Part shown: positions 22,844 through 34,449 of the stretch, in pieces
Position numbering within the stretch: the first letter of the stretch is position 1
Layout: the number at the start of each line of letters is the position of its first letter
Source of the DNA: Excoecaria cochinchinensis
Lineage: Eukaryota; Streptophyta; Magnoliopsida; Malpighiales; Euphorbiaceae
Direction of reading: 5' to 3'
Length of the DNA: 64,000 nucleotides
Assembly: GCA_947683425.1 (NCBI GenBank)
Contig: CANTUQ010000031.1
Location: 2,305,001-2,369,000 of the forward strand
Made by a program: the position numbers and the translations under genes
The notes under the pieces: generated by a model
What the model was told of the DNA's origin: nothing
Database searches by the model: none
What the model saw: only the letters and a program-made list of their open reading frames with translations

Positions 22844-24076
22844 CTTACATTTTGTGGTTAAAAATTATGTTTAGTTATGATTAAATGTGTTAGAATTAGG
22901 TGTGTGTGATGTTTTGTGTTAAGTGTTGCTAATATAGGAGAAAAAAGGGAGAAAATGTGAAGAAGGAGCAGAAATGAGCAAGAAAAGAGTTCTCTGTCGC
23001 GAGCGCGACATACGCCGCGAGCACGACAGAAGATGTCCAAAGGTAGAGAAAGGAAAATAAGAAAAGAAGAACCAAAGGAGGGAAGCCGTGCACTGTCGCG
23101 AGCACGGCAAGAGGCAGAGAAAGAGGAAGATCGAGCAACTGAAGAGATTGAAATGCCGTACTCTGTCGCGAACGCGATAGAGAGAGCCATTGGACAGTTT
23201 CCCTTGAAAAGTCACCTGAAAAGTTGGGACCTTCCACCAAACTTTGCAACTATTTGAAGAAAGGACATGACCTTTGGAACACTATAAATGTTATTTTCAA
23301 TTGTAAATTTAGGGGATTAAATTTCTTTAACTAATTTATTTTTTTGTAAGTTTGAAGAACAGTTTTTAAATAGTTAAAGTTCTAAGTTAGATTTTATGTT
23401 TTGAAGAAAAAGACTAAGGAGGAGAAAAATTTATTACAAGGGTTTAAGAAAAGGGTTGAGAGATTTCTTTCTTCTAACTCTTATCTTTTATTTTCTTCTC
23501 TGTAATTTAAATGAATGTTATTTAATGAACTTGAATTATATTAATTTCTTCTATTTCCATCTATGTTAGTAATCTTTGAATGCAGAATTTTCTATTAGTA
23601 TATTATTGCATGATCATTATAAGTTAAGGTAGAATTGAGAGGTTCATTTTAACTTACATCTAATAGGAAGTAATTGAAATTAACTAGTTCATTAATGAGA
23701 GTTAGGGATTAGCATTTCAATTGCATATTTTAGGCATTCTAATTCATGGTCGAGAGAGTGAATTAGAACAACATTCCAACTTGGCTTGCTTATAAGACTA
23801 AAATTATAATTAAATGATGGAATCAAGTTTCATAATTATTAAATCTTCATTATATACTTTGTCTTCTTTGATTATCATTAACTAGGCTTAATTAAGTTAC
23901 CTGATAATAATAGCTTAGAGTTAACTTTAAAAATTAATGGATATTGTAAACAAGATTAAAATTGAGTAGTAATAGTGTGTAATATTAATCTACATTCCTC
24001 GTGAGATCGATATCTTTTGTACTATAATCGGTACACCGTATACTTGCGGAATTAGCACGTAGAAATACGCCTAACA
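22844..24076 (+). mobile_element. Athila 5' LTR (first 29 bp missing)
   Basis: Matches the 3' LTR (33153-34449) from 'cttacattttgtgg' to the terminal 'cctaaca'. The 3' LTR begins TGATATGAGCC 29 bp earlier; that start is absent here. Relative to the 3' LTR it also lacks about 70 bp near 23670 but keeps a bipartite dyad (22994-23029) that the 3' LTR has lost. Confidence 0.85.
22994..23029 (+). repeat. 36-bp bipartite TCGCGAG dyad (Athila 5' LTR)
   Basis: Dyads TCGCGAGCGCGA and CCGCGAGCACGA start 18 bp apart and are framed by CTG and CAG. Single dyads also lie at 23094 and 23161. Confidence 0.85.
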
Positions 24077-24082
24077 AGCTTT

Positions 24083-24100
24083 TGGCGCCGTTACCGGGGA
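24083..24100 (+). promoter_or_regulatory. Primer-binding site, tRNA-Asp type
   Basis: TGGCGCCGTTaCCGGGGA begins six bases after the LTR end. It is complementary to the 3' end of plant tRNA-Asp with one mismatch. A tRNA-Asp PBS is usual for Athila elements. Confidence 0.85.
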
Positions 24101-24214
24101 CTGTTTTGATCAAATTTATTGCCATTATGAATCTTGATTTATGATTTTGGATTACAAGACTTAATTAGTGTTGTTTGTTTTATTTTGTTTTACAGGATTG
24201 GATAGCTCAAGTCT

Positions 24215-25460
24215 ATGCCTAGTACAAGAAGTTCTCAAGAAGAACTTGAACCATTGAATCCAGAAATAGAAAGATTTATTTCAAGTAATCAAATATCCAA
24301 CAAGAAGAAGAATAAAACTAGGAGAGTAATCATGGCTGAAGAAGAGAATCCACCAAGATTAATGGATTTTGCTATGCCAGCATTGAGCGAGGCTCAACAA
24401 GGGGTGGTAAGACAAACAGTAAATGCTAATTAATTCGAAATTAAGCCATCTCTTTTATAAATGATTCAAAATAGTATTCAATTTTATGGTTTGGCAAATG
24501 AGGATCCAAATGCTCATTTGGAAAATTTCTTATAAATTTGTGATACTTTTAAAATTAATGGAGTTTCAGCGGATGCAATTAAGCTTAGGCTTTTTCCTTT
24601 TACTTTGAAGGATAAGGCAAAGGCTTGGTTTAATTCACTAACTAGAGGATCTATAACAACTTGGGACCAATTAGCTCAAGCATTTTTATGTAAATATTTT
24701 CCTCTAGCCAAAACTGCAAAAATTATAAAGGATAACACTACTTTTGTTCAACATGATAATGAATCTTTATATGAAGCTTGGGAAAGGTTTAAAGAATTGT
24801 AGAGAAGTTGCCCACATCATAACCTTCCAGGGGAGTTGTTAATGCAAACATTTTACAATGAAGTGAATCCCACCATTAGAGGCACAATAGATGCTGCAGC
24901 CGGTAGTTCCCTTATGAGGAAAACAACGGAGGCTGCGTTTGAGTTGTTAGAAGAGATGTCCATGATGTGACCAACCGAAAGAGTAAGGGAATCAAATTCT
25001 TCTAATGCTAGGGGGGTACATTCACTAGATTTTCAGAAGCATTGCAAGCCCAAATTGAGGCTTTAACACATAAGATTAATAGCCTAGCTATGGGAGGAAG
25101 TTCACAAAATGCATGTACTATTTGTGGTCAAAAAGGTCATACTAGTGAAGTGTGTAATTTGGGGATAGCTAGCACGGATGAACAAGTGAGCTTTATCTAA
25201 GGACAAGGACGTGGGAATCCATATTCAAATACCTATAACCCTGGTTGAAGAAGTCATTCCAATTTTTCATGGGGAAATAGTAGCAATAAAAATAGAGGGG
25301 TAGGATTTCAACAACCTCAAGATAGGTTTGGAGCTTTAGAGGTTAAGATGGATATGTTCTTAAAAGGGATTAATTTGAAGTTTAGTTCACAAGCAAAGAA
25401 GTAAAAGAGGCTAGAGACAAATTTTGATCAAATCACTAAAAATAATGCCTCATCAATCCA
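24215..25460 (+). pseudogene. Athila gag (broken)
   Basis: From ATG 24215 (MPSTRSSQEELEPLNPEIER). The capsid segment follows: LMDFAMPALSEAQQG, NEDPNAHLENFL, LKDKAKAWFNSL, TTWDQLAQAFLCKYFP, LYEAWERFKEL, HHNLPGELLMQTFY. A CCHC knuckle CTICGQKGHTSEVC lies at about 25118-25159. In-frame stops at 24431, about 24455, 24533, 24800 and 24968 and later frame changes inactivate it. Confidence 0.9.
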
Positions 25461-25464
25461 TAAC

Positions 25465-26118
25465 TTGGAGGTGCAAATAGGTCAAATTGCTAAGGCTTTA
25501 CCTTCACGATTACAAGGGAATTTACCAAGTAATACGGAGGAAAATCCAAGGGAACATTTGAAGGCAATTAACTTGAGGTCAGGTAAATCCTATACTAGTG
25601 AATTTGTTTTTACTAACAACGATGATGATGTGCAGAAAAAGAATTTTCAGAAGGATGAGTTTTCTGTCACGAGCGCGACACCTACCACGAGTGCGACAGA
25701 GGATAGACCGGCCAACATCACGAGCGCAATACCCTTCGCGAGCGTGCAAAAGGAGAATCTGCCTTCTGTCGTGAGCACGACACCTGCCGCGAGCACGACA
25801 AAAGAGGCTACCAAGGCAAGTTCTTCAAAAATTTTCCAACCTCGTCCACCATTTTCGCAATGTCTTAAGCAGCAAAATCAAGATAAGCAATTCCAAACTT
25901 TTATTAATAAATTAAAGTATTTACATATCAATTTGAATTTTATTGAGGCTATAACTCAAATTCCTAACTATGCAAAGTTTCTTAAAGATTTAATTTGTAA
26001 GAAAAGAAGTTGGGAAGACATATCTACTATTGAGTTAACTGAGGCATGTAGATCAATAATCACTAATAATTTTCCTACTAAAGAGTTTTACTATTCCTTA
26101 TACTTTGGGGGATGTTGA
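25465..26118 (+). pseudogene. Athila gag-protease linker with dyads in the coding frame
   Basis: A 217-codon frame: MEVQIGQIAKALPSRLQGN, PREHLKAINLRSGK (an Athila hallmark), then a Ser/Thr/Ala-rich segment at 25664-25801, then PPFSQCLKQQNQDKQFQTF and a segment ending before the protease. The Ser/Thr/Ala stretch is the translation of TCGCGAG-type dyads. A one-base frame change near 26104 separates it from the protease. Confidence 0.85.
25664..25801 (+). repeat. Bipartite TCGCGAG dyads inside Athila coding DNA
   Basis: Two full 36-bp motifs (25664-25699 and 25766-25801) with a degenerate one between them. Each is exactly 12 codons, read as SVTSATPTTSAT and SVVSTTPAASTT, so they do not break the frame. 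Confidence 0.85.
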
Positions 26119-26551
26119 GTTTCCTAAGTGTTTATGTGATCTAGGGGCAAGCATTAATCTTATGCCACTGTCTATCTTTAAGAAGTTAGGTTTGGATTAT
26201 GTTAAACCTACATCAATTGTCTTACAATTGGCTGACCAATCTATTAAGAAACCATATGGCATAGTGGAAGATGTACTTGTTAAAGTGGATAAATTTATCT
26301 TTCCTACTGACTTTATTATTTTAGACTTTACTTATGACATTAAATGCCCCTTGATATTGGGAAGACCTTTCACGAGAACTGGTAGGGCTTTAGTTGATGT
26401 TTATGAAGGCACTTTGATTTTAAGAGTGGGGGAAGATAGTGTAGAATATCACATGGATAAGGCACTCAAATACCCCATGGATGAGAATGTATGCATGAAT
26501 ATTGATGTCATTGATGCTTATGTTTTGGAAGTATTGGATAATGCAGGTTAA
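26105..26551 (+). pseudogene. Athila aspartic protease
   Basis: The frame gives GDVEFPKCLCDLGASINLMP, the active-site region (DLGA in place of DSGA or DTGA, as usual in Athila). Then come LQLADQSIKKPYGIVEDVLV and LILGRPFTRTG, the conserved ILGRPF motif. TAA at 26549 separates it from the RT frame, which continues in phase, so one stop is the only break between them. Confidence 0.9.
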
Positions 26552-26587
26552 GAGGAGGTAAATATTGAGGAGGAAGTTCATGAAGAG

Positions 26588-28558
26588 GTGGAGCAAGATA
26601 GCTCAAAGCTAGAACTTTTATATAGAAGTGAAGCACCTTTGCCACCTTCTATTGTAAGTCCTCCTAATGTGGAATTGAAAGAGCTACCTAGTCATTTGAG
26701 GTATGCATTTCTTGGTTCAAGTCATACTTTACCTATCATTATTTCTAATAAGCTAACTAGTAAGCAAGAGTCTTCATTATTAGAGGTTATTAAAAAAAGA
26801 ATCAAGAGTATAGGTTGGCAAATTTCTAATTTAAAGGGAATTAGTCCAAACATTATCATGCATAAAATTAATATGGTAGATGAGTGTCAACCTAAGGCTG
26901 ATAGACAAAGGAGGCTTAATCCCAATATGAAGGAAGTAGTTAAAAAGGAAGTAATTAAGTTGTTAGATGCTGGGATTATCTATCCAATTTCGGATAGTGC
27001 ATGGGTGAGTCCAATTCATTATGTACCTAAGAAAGGGGGAATGACTGTAATTAGAAATGAGAATGGAGATTTGATTCCTACTAGAACCACCACGGGTTGG
27101 AGGGTTTGCATTGACTATAGGAAATTGAATTTAGCTACTAGGAAGGATCACTTTCCTTTACCATTCATTGATCAAATGTTAAAAAGGAATGCTGGCCATT
27201 CTCATTATTATTTTCTAGATGGTTATTCGGGATATTTTCAAATATTTATATACCCTAGTGATCAAGAAAAGACCACCTTTACTTGTCCATATGGGACTTT
27301 TGCTTATAGAAGAATGCCTTTTGGGCTATGTAATGCACCAGCAACTTTTCAAAGGTGTATGACTTCTATTTTTGGGGATATGATAGAAGATATTATGGAA
27401 GTTTTCATGGATTATTTTTCTATTTATGGTGATTCATTTGAGATGTGTTTGAGTAATTTGGATAAAGTGTTGGCTAGATGTGAGGAGACCAACTTGGTAC
27501 TCAATTGGGGAAAATGCCATTTTATGGTTGAAGAGGGGATAGTTCTAGGCCATAAGATTTCAAGTAGAGGTATAGAGGTAGATAGAGCTAAAACTGAATT
27601 GATAGAGAAGTTACCTCCACCTACCACACATAAAGGTGTAAGATCATTTCTAGGACATGCTGGTTTCTATAGAAGGTTTATAAAGGACTTTTCATTAATT
27701 GCTAAGCCTTTAACTAACTTATTGGTAAAGGATGTGCCTTTTGAATTTTCTGATTCATGTATGCAAGCATTTAACACATTAAAGGAAGCTCTTATAAGTG
27801 CACCAATAATAACTTCACCAAATTGGACTTTACCTTTTGAAATAATGTGTGATGCAAGTGACCTTGCTGTTGGATGTGTGTTAGGTCAAAGACAAGGTAA
27901 ACATTTGAATGTCATTTACTATGCTAGCCATACATTGTCACCACCTCAAGTAAATTACACAACAACTGAAAAAGAAATGTTAGCTGTTGTTTATGCATGT
28001 GATAAGTTTAGGTCTTACTTATTAGGATCTAAAGTCATAATCTATACGGATCATGCAGCAATTAGATATTTATTTGCTAAAAAATATGCTAAACCTAGGT
28101 TAATTCGTTGGGTTCTTTTGTTGCAAGAATTTGACCTTGAGCTTCGAGATAAGAAAGATTCTGAAAACTTAGTGGCTGATCACTTATCAAGGTTAGAAAA
28201 TGATGAAGGAGCTATAGGGGATAGCAATGAAATTAATGAATCCTTTTTGGATGAATCCCTAATGTCAATAGACCAAGTGCATGTTCTATGGTATGCGGAT
28301 TTTGCTAACTTTCTTGCTGCAGGGATTGTACCTCATGACTTGACATGGCAGCAAAAGAAAAAGTTCTTAAGTGATGTTAAAAATTACCTTTGGGAGGAGT
28401 CCTATTTGTTTAAGATAAGTGGGGATGGTATAATTCGTAGGTGTGTAAGTGAGGAAGAGGTAGTGAACCTTTTGACACATTGCCATTCATCTTTGTATTC
28501 GGGTCATAATGGAAGTACAAAAACTACCTCGCGTGTGCTTGAATGTGGTTTTTATTAG
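26588..28558 (+). pseudogene. Athila reverse transcriptase and RNase H, start of integrase
   Basis: A 656-codon open frame. RT: VVKKEVIKLLDAGIIYPISD, GWRVCIDYRKLN, FLDGYSGYFQI with the first catalytic Asp, MPFGLCNAPATFQR, then FMDYFSIYG, where the second Asp of the catalytic pair is Tyr (codon TAT at 27413). RNase H: IMCDASDLAVGCVLG, TTTEKEMLAVVYA, IYTDHAAIRYL, NLVADHLSR. The C-terminus enters the integrase zinc-binding domain (HCHSSLYSGHNGS) and stops at TAG 28556. The Athila-specific insert TVIRNENGDLIPTRTTTGW is present. Catalytically dead as it stands. Confidence 0.95.
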
Positions 28559-29569
28559 CCTACCCTATTTCATGATGCTAGGACTTTTGTAGCTCAATGT
28601 GATAGGTGTCAAAGGGTTGGTAACATTGGAAAGAGAGATGAGATGCCTTTGAATAGTATTTTAGAAGTTGAGATATTTGATGTACGAGGGATAGACTTCA
28701 TTGGTCCTTTTCCTTCATCTTTTGGGCAAAACTATATATTGGTTGGGGTAGACTATGTCTCTAAATGGTTTGAAGCCAAAGCCACATAAACCAATGATTC
28801 AAAGGTGGTGATCAAGTTTTTGAAGAAGCTCTTTTCAAGGTTTGGAGTGCCAAGAGCTATCATAATTGATGGAGGTACGCATTTCATTAATCGTTCTTTT
28901 GCTTCATTATTGCATAAGTATGGTGTGCATCATAGGGTAGCTACTCCTTACCATCCACAAACTAGTGGTCAAGTAGAGGTTTCCAATAGAGAACTCAAGT
29001 GGATATTAGAAAAAACAGTTTCTACCTCTAAGAAAGATTGGGCACATAAACTTGATGATGCACTATGGGCATATCGCACTGCATTTAAAACACCTATTGG
29101 AATGTCACCATATATATTAGTGCATGGGATAGCATGCCATTTGCCTGCTGAGTTAGAGCATAAAGCATATTGGGCAATTAGGACTTTGAATTATGACATT
29201 AAGGAAGCTAGTGTAAAAAGATGTTTGCAATTAAATGAGCTTGATGAATTATGCCTTAAATCTTATGAAAATGCAAGAATATATACAGAAAGATCAAATA
29301 AATGGCATGATGCTCACATTAGATATAAAAGCTTTAAAGTTGGGGATAAAGTTCTTCTATTCAATTCTAGGTTAAAATTATTTCCTGAAAAATTGAGGTC
29401 AAGGTGGAGTGGACCTTTTGAAGTAACACAAGTTTTTGACTATGGTTATTTAGAGCTTAAAAATGATAAAGGGGAATTGTTTAAAGCTAATGGTCAAAGA
29501 TGTAAGGTTTATGTAGATGGAACTTTCCAACGTCGAGAGATCTCAAGGATCTTTTTGAAGTTGGGTTAA
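28559..29569 (+). pseudogene. Athila integrase (broken)
   Basis: After TAG 28556 the frame continues with FVAQCDRCQRVG (zinc-binding cysteines) and GIDFIGPFPSSFG (first catalytic Asp). Two extra T near 28740 shift the frame, and TAA 28789 follows. From 28805: IIDGGTHF (second Asp), HPQTSGQVEVSNRELK (Glu), DALWAYRTAFKTPIGMSPY, and the C-terminal FKVGDKVLLFNSRLKLFPEK / RSRWSGPFEV domain, ending at TAA 29567. The DDE residues themselves are present. Confidence 0.92.
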
Positions 29570-30134
29570 AAGTTATTTATACATTCTTTTTATTTTTATT
29601 TATGTATTGCATTATTTTTATGTTGCTTTTGTATGCTAATATAGTTTATTTTTGGTTCTACAGATTACCATTATTAGTAAGTACTTAAATTTATTTCAAT
29701 ATTTAAGTTTTATTTACAAAAACACATTTTTCATTGAGATTTACTGTAGCGCAGGTCATTTTTACATGTTTTTGTCGTGAGCGCGACGGTTGTCGCACTC
29801 ACGACAGAAAGGGGAGAAACTATTCTGTCTCGAGAGGGCTTGGTGTCGCGAGCATTTAATTTCCAGATTTTATTTCTGTCGCGAGCACGACATGGTCGCG
29901 AGCTCGCGACCGCATGCGGAATTTCAAAAATTTGAGAATTCTAACCGTTGGCAACTGCATTCCTTTCCCCCTATAAATATCTTTTATGCCCTAATTTTTC
30001 ATTTTCCCTTTGATTTTCAGTTTTCTCTTTCAAATTAAGTTAGTTTTCTCTCAAAGTTCTTCTTCTCCTTTAATTTTCTTCTGTTTTACCTTGGTTTTTT
30101 GCACTTTAGTTTTTATTTTTTCTGCAATTTTATA
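29570..30134 (+). other. Athila pol-ORF3 spacer with dyads
   Basis: Non-coding, T-rich at both ends. The middle (29772-29910) holds two bipartite TCGCGAG motifs (29772-29807 and 29876-29910) with a degenerate one between. 'cccctataaatatc' near 29970 looks like a TATA box, which could serve a separate ORF3 transcript. Confidence 0.6.
29772..29910 (+). repeat. TCGCGAG dyad cluster upstream of Athila ORF3
   Basis: The first motif has dyads TCGTGAGCGCGA and TCGCACTCACGA; the second has TCGCGAGCACGA and the perfect dyad GGTCGCGAGCTCGCGACC overlapping its end. Confidence 0.8.
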
Positions 30135-31356
30135 ATGATGCGTACAAAAACTATGGCTAACAAGGATAAAGGCAAGAAGGCTTCAGGAGAATCCAATGCT
30201 ACTGCTCAAGACTCTGATTTGTTGGCTTTACGATTCAAGTACGATTGCCCCTTTCCTATCCATACTAAAAAAGAAGGTGAGAAATTTGTATTTACATAGT
30301 ATGTGGCATGTGCACTTTCCTTTGTTAGATGATCTAGGCTTAACTGAACAATTTGAGAAATATTTGAGATATATGCATTGGGGTCAGTTTATGCATTTAA
30401 ATTTGCCTATTAGAAAGGATTGGGCTATTGAATTTTTTGTTACTCTTGACTATGTGGATAAGAGGAAAATTAATTTCAAGTTTAGGCACCAAGGTCAAGA
30501 ATATATTTTTGGTTTTGATGAAATGCATGATTGGTTTGATTTTCCCTTAAATGGCAAACGTTTTGATCCTCATCTTTTTAATCCTACACCCGTTTGTAAA
30601 AAATTGACTGGTTTGGATACTTTTAGTACCAAGAATTCTACCAATCGTTAATTTAAAGATGATGTTCTGTTATTGTTTCATAAATATATTTGCCATGCTT
30701 CATTTGGAAGAGTGGACAGTAACAAAGTTTAAACCAAGGATCAGTTTATTTTAGACCTTATCCAATCTAAGAAGACACCCTGTTCTATTGATTTCATTTT
30801 TGATGGCCTCTATCATGCTTCAGTTGCACGCACTAAAACTGTTGGTATGTGTCACATGGTGACTGGGATTATCTTAGGCTGTTTAGGGGAATTGCATAAC
30901 TTTATGATGGATGAGTATGAGACTATTGCCTTGCTTGATGCAAAGTATTTGAGAAATGCTAACGTGTTGATAAGGCGCGGATGGCCTCCAAAGTTTGTTG
31001 ACCGTGGTGTGCAGGTTCAAGGCCCTGGTGTGGATAAAGGGAAAGGAAAAGCCCCTGAATCATCTACTACTGCTGCTGAAGAGGAGGAGTTCGAAGACAA
31101 TGGGTCTGATGAAGATGGCAGTGGAGTGCCTGCTGGTAGTGGGGAGGCTTCTGTTGGTTGGCAGCAGGTTTTAACACGCTTGGATAGTGTCGAGGCTATC
31201 AACCAAAGCATGGCAGCGAGATTAGATTCAATGGAGGCCACCGTGAAGGACATACACAAGAGCCAAAAGAGCATGGGTCGCAAAATTCTTTCCTTCTTCC
31301 GTAAGAAGAACATCGAATTCACACCTTCTCCACCAAGTTCCCCTAGTGGGAATTAA
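30135..31356 (+). pseudogene. Athila third ORF (ATHILA ORF-1-like), broken
   Basis: Starts MMRTKTMANKDKGKK at 30135. A frameshift near 30290 leads into HFPLLDDLGLTEQFEKYL, YMHWGQFMHLN, DWAIEFFVTLDYV, FKFRHQGQEYIFGFDEM, which resembles the ATHILA ORF-1 family. TAA at 30649 and about 30728 interrupt it. The last part (30847-31356) has an acidic EEEEFEDNGSDEDGSG stretch, a coiled-coil-like LDSVEAINQSMAARLDSMEA segment and a basic, Pro/Ser-rich C-terminus. It lies where Athila elements place an env-like gene, but I see no signal peptide or clear membrane span. Function unknown. Confidence 0.75.
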
Positions 31357-33107
31357 GATCAGTTTTTCTCCTACCCTTTTACTTTTTATTGTTATTTTTA
31401 TTTTTTTTCTTTAATTTGTGTTTTGCATTTTGCTTGTGGTCTTTGTATGTGTTTGATTTTTTTACATAATGAGGACATTGTGTCCTTTAAGTGTGGGGGC
31501 TCATGCATGTTATGTTCATTTATATATGTGTGTTTGTTTAGCGTAACCTATGTATATGCATGTGCTGCTAGTTTTAGGTTTTGGTTTTTGCATATGTTGT
31601 TAGTAGTAGGTGTGTTAAGTTTGATTTGTATATATGTGTATGATTGTTTATAGGTTTATATGCTAGGTTGTTTTGTGAAGTTTGATTTTGGAGCTTGTAT
31701 ATTTTGTGCATATTTGGAAATATATGCATGCTTTAGCTTGAATTTCTTTTAATTTAGTCTAGTTAGGCAAATTCTTGAGGAATGTCATTTTTTATTTTAC
31801 TTTGACAATTTAATGTATATAGTGAAGGTTATGACTTGGCAAAGCACTTTAGTGTAGGTTCTTTTTAAGTTGTTTATCTTTTCATATGTATAAAAAGATT
31901 ATTTTGCCAATGCATTGCTTAGGGTACTTTGACCTATAGCTAAAGTGAGCTTTTGAGTCTTGTACATTGAATTTTTCTTGTATGAGAGCCTTAATATGCC
32001 ATATCCTTTAGAACTTATTTTTGGTAAATTTTGAGACTAAATTTAGTAAGAGATGTGCATGAAAAGTGATAAGGGCATTTAGAATAAACCATTTTGGCTT
32101 GTTTAAATAACTTACCCTATTTGACCTATAGCTAGCCAATTTTGAGCCTTTAACCTATTTTTTGTTGTGAAACATATAATTAGCCAAATTCATTTACTAC
32201 ACAATAAACTATTTTTTTTGTTACCCTTTTTGTGAAGAGAATTAGGATTGCTATATCAATGGATATACATTTTGTAAAGTGTAAGCATGATATTATTTAT
32301 GAGTTTAATTCCCTTATTTTAAAGTTCAATATTAGAGAAATGCTAGTCTATAAAAAGAAAAAAAGAAAACGAATAACGTGGGATGGAGCATAAAATGCAC
32401 CCATAATATTTTGAAAAAAAAAGTAGAAAAAAGAAAAAAACAAGAAGAAAAAGCAACTAGTAGGAAAAATGTGGATATTAAGAAGGGAGTTAGAACATTA
32501 AGTAAAGAGTCATAAGATCATGCTATATTTAGATTTTTAAAATTCTCTTATGATATGGTGATACTTTTTCTCTACACATTATGAGCTACTTAAACCAAAT
32601 TTTCCTAGCTTAACCTAAGCCAAGCTACAACCTTTCTTAAGACCCTTTTGATTTCATATACTACTTTATACTAGTAGTGGAGAGGTTTACCTATTACAAG
32701 CTTATGGTATGCAATGCCATATTTAAGGAAAGAGAGAAACACTAACCCATAAACACGTTGAGAGATTTAAGAATATAGTGTTTGAGTGAGAATTACTTTA
32801 GGCAATGTTTTGTGTGAAATAAATATTACATGTGTTAAGATATTCAAAGTCTTGAGTTCAAACATTTTTGTGTTTTGTAACTTCCTGATTTTCCAAATGT
32901 GCATGGTTGTTCAAGTTTAATGGATAATGATATTGTTTGAGAATTTGCATATTTAGGCTAATGTGTTGAGAGATGAAAGCTTATGCATGTTATTACTAAA
33001 TGTTTGCCAAATATAGATGTGAGCTCCAAAATTGTGTGCATGTTATTTTGTGTTATGTGTTTGTTTGTTTGATTATTTGTTATGTTTTGCTTAGGGACAA
33101 GCAAATG
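31357..33107 (+). other. Athila 3' untranslated region
   Basis: AT-rich with no gene. It holds a first PPT-like word at 31484-31499, an A/G-only tract at 32405-32455, and ends at the true PPT. Small frames here lack family resemblance. Confidence 0.75.
31484..31499 (+). promoter_or_regulatory. Upstream copy of the Athila PPT
   Basis: TTTAAGTGTGGGGGCT, identical over 16 bases to the PPT before the 3' LTR, about 1.6 kb upstream of it and just after ORF3. Confidence 0.65.
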
Positions 33108-33123
33108 TTTAAGTGTGGGGGCT
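33108..33123 (+). promoter_or_regulatory. Athila PPT
   Basis: TTTAAGTGTGGGGGCT immediately precedes the 3' LTR start TGATATGAGCC. Confidence 0.85.
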
Positions 33124-34449
33124 TGATATGAGCCTAAATAACTCATATTTAGCTTACATTTTGTGGTTAAAAATTATGTTTAGTTATGATTAAGTGTGTT
33201 AGAATTAGGTGTGTGTGATGTTTTGTGTTAAGTGTTGTTAATGTAGGAGAAAAAAGGGAGAAGATGTGAAGAAGGAGCATAAATGAGCAAGAAAAGAGTT
33301 CTCTATCGTGACAGAAGATACCCAAAGGAAGAGAAAGGAAAAGAAGAAAAGAAGAACCAAAGGAGGGAAGCCGCGCGCTGTCGCGAGCGCGGCAAGAGGC
33401 AGAGGAAGAGGAAGATCGAGCAACTGAAGAGATTAAAATGTTGTGCTCTGTTGCGAGCGCGATTGCGAACGTGACAGAGAGAGCCATTGGATAGTTTCCC
33501 TTGAAAAGTCACCTGAAAAGTTGGGACCTTCCACCAAACTTTACAACTATTTGAAGAAAGGACATGACCTTTGGAACACTATAAATGTTAATTTCAATTG
33601 TAATTTTAGGGGATGAAATTTCTTTAACAAATTTATTTTTTTGTAAATTTGAAGAATAGTTTTTATATAGTTAAAGTTCTAAGTTAGATTTTATGTTTTG
33701 AAGAAGAAGACTAAGGAGGAGAAAAATTTATTACAAGGGTTTAAGAAAAGGGTTGGGAGATTTCTTTCTTCTAACTCTTATCTTTTATTTTCTTCTCTGT
33801 AATTTAAATGAATGTAATTTAATGAACTTGAATTATATTAATTTCTTCTATTTCCATCTATGTTAGTAATCTTTGAATGCGGAATTTTCTATTAGTATAT
33901 TATTGCATGATCATTATAAGTTAAGGTAGAATTGAGTGGTTCATTTTAACTTACATCTAATAGGAATTCATTATTAAAACATAACTAGAGAGATCAGTAT
34001 GTTGAGATAATTGCTATAGGTTGGTGAATAATCTTAGAATAAGCAATTGAAATTAACTAGTTCATTAATGAGTGTTAAGGATTAGTATTTCAATTGCATA
34101 TTTTAGGCATTCTAATTGATGGTCGAGAGAGTGAATTAGAACAACATTCCAACTTGGCTTGCTTATAAGACAAAAATTATAATTAAATGATGGAATCAAG
34201 TTTCATAATTATTAAATCTTCATTATATACTTTGTCTTCTTTGATTATCATTAACTAGGCTTAATTAAGTTACCTGATAATAATAGCTTAGAGTTAACTT
34301 TCAAAATTAATGGATATTGTAAACAAGATTAAAATTGAGTAGTAATGGCGTGTAATATTAATCTACATTCCTCGTGGGATCGACATCTTTTATACTATAA
34401 TCGGTACACTGTATACTTGCAGAATTAGCGTGTAGAAATATGCCTAACA
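33124..34449 (+). mobile_element. Athila 3' LTR (1326 bp)
   Basis: TGATATGAGCC...CCTAACA. Nearly the same as the 5' LTR apart from indels: the first bipartite dyad is reduced to 'tatcgtgacag' at 33303, while single dyads remain at 33378 and 33445. The sequence after it is an inverted Tat LTR, not the sequence left of the 5' LTR. Confidence 0.9.

Noticed and set aside
22994..23029. CAMTA-type CGCG box (VCGCGB) as the explanation of the TCGCGAG dyads
   Set aside because: The motif usually reads TCGCGA or GCGCGA, which does not fit the flanking-base rule, so I do not assign a known factor.
22858..23249. Overlapping 98-110 codon minus-strand frames with RARD/SRDR-like strings
   Set aside because: They lie on the Athila LTR dyads and recur in the 3' LTR; not genes.
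32958..33146. Small minus-strand frame before the Athila PPT
   Set aside because: AT-rich untranslated region; no conserved motif.
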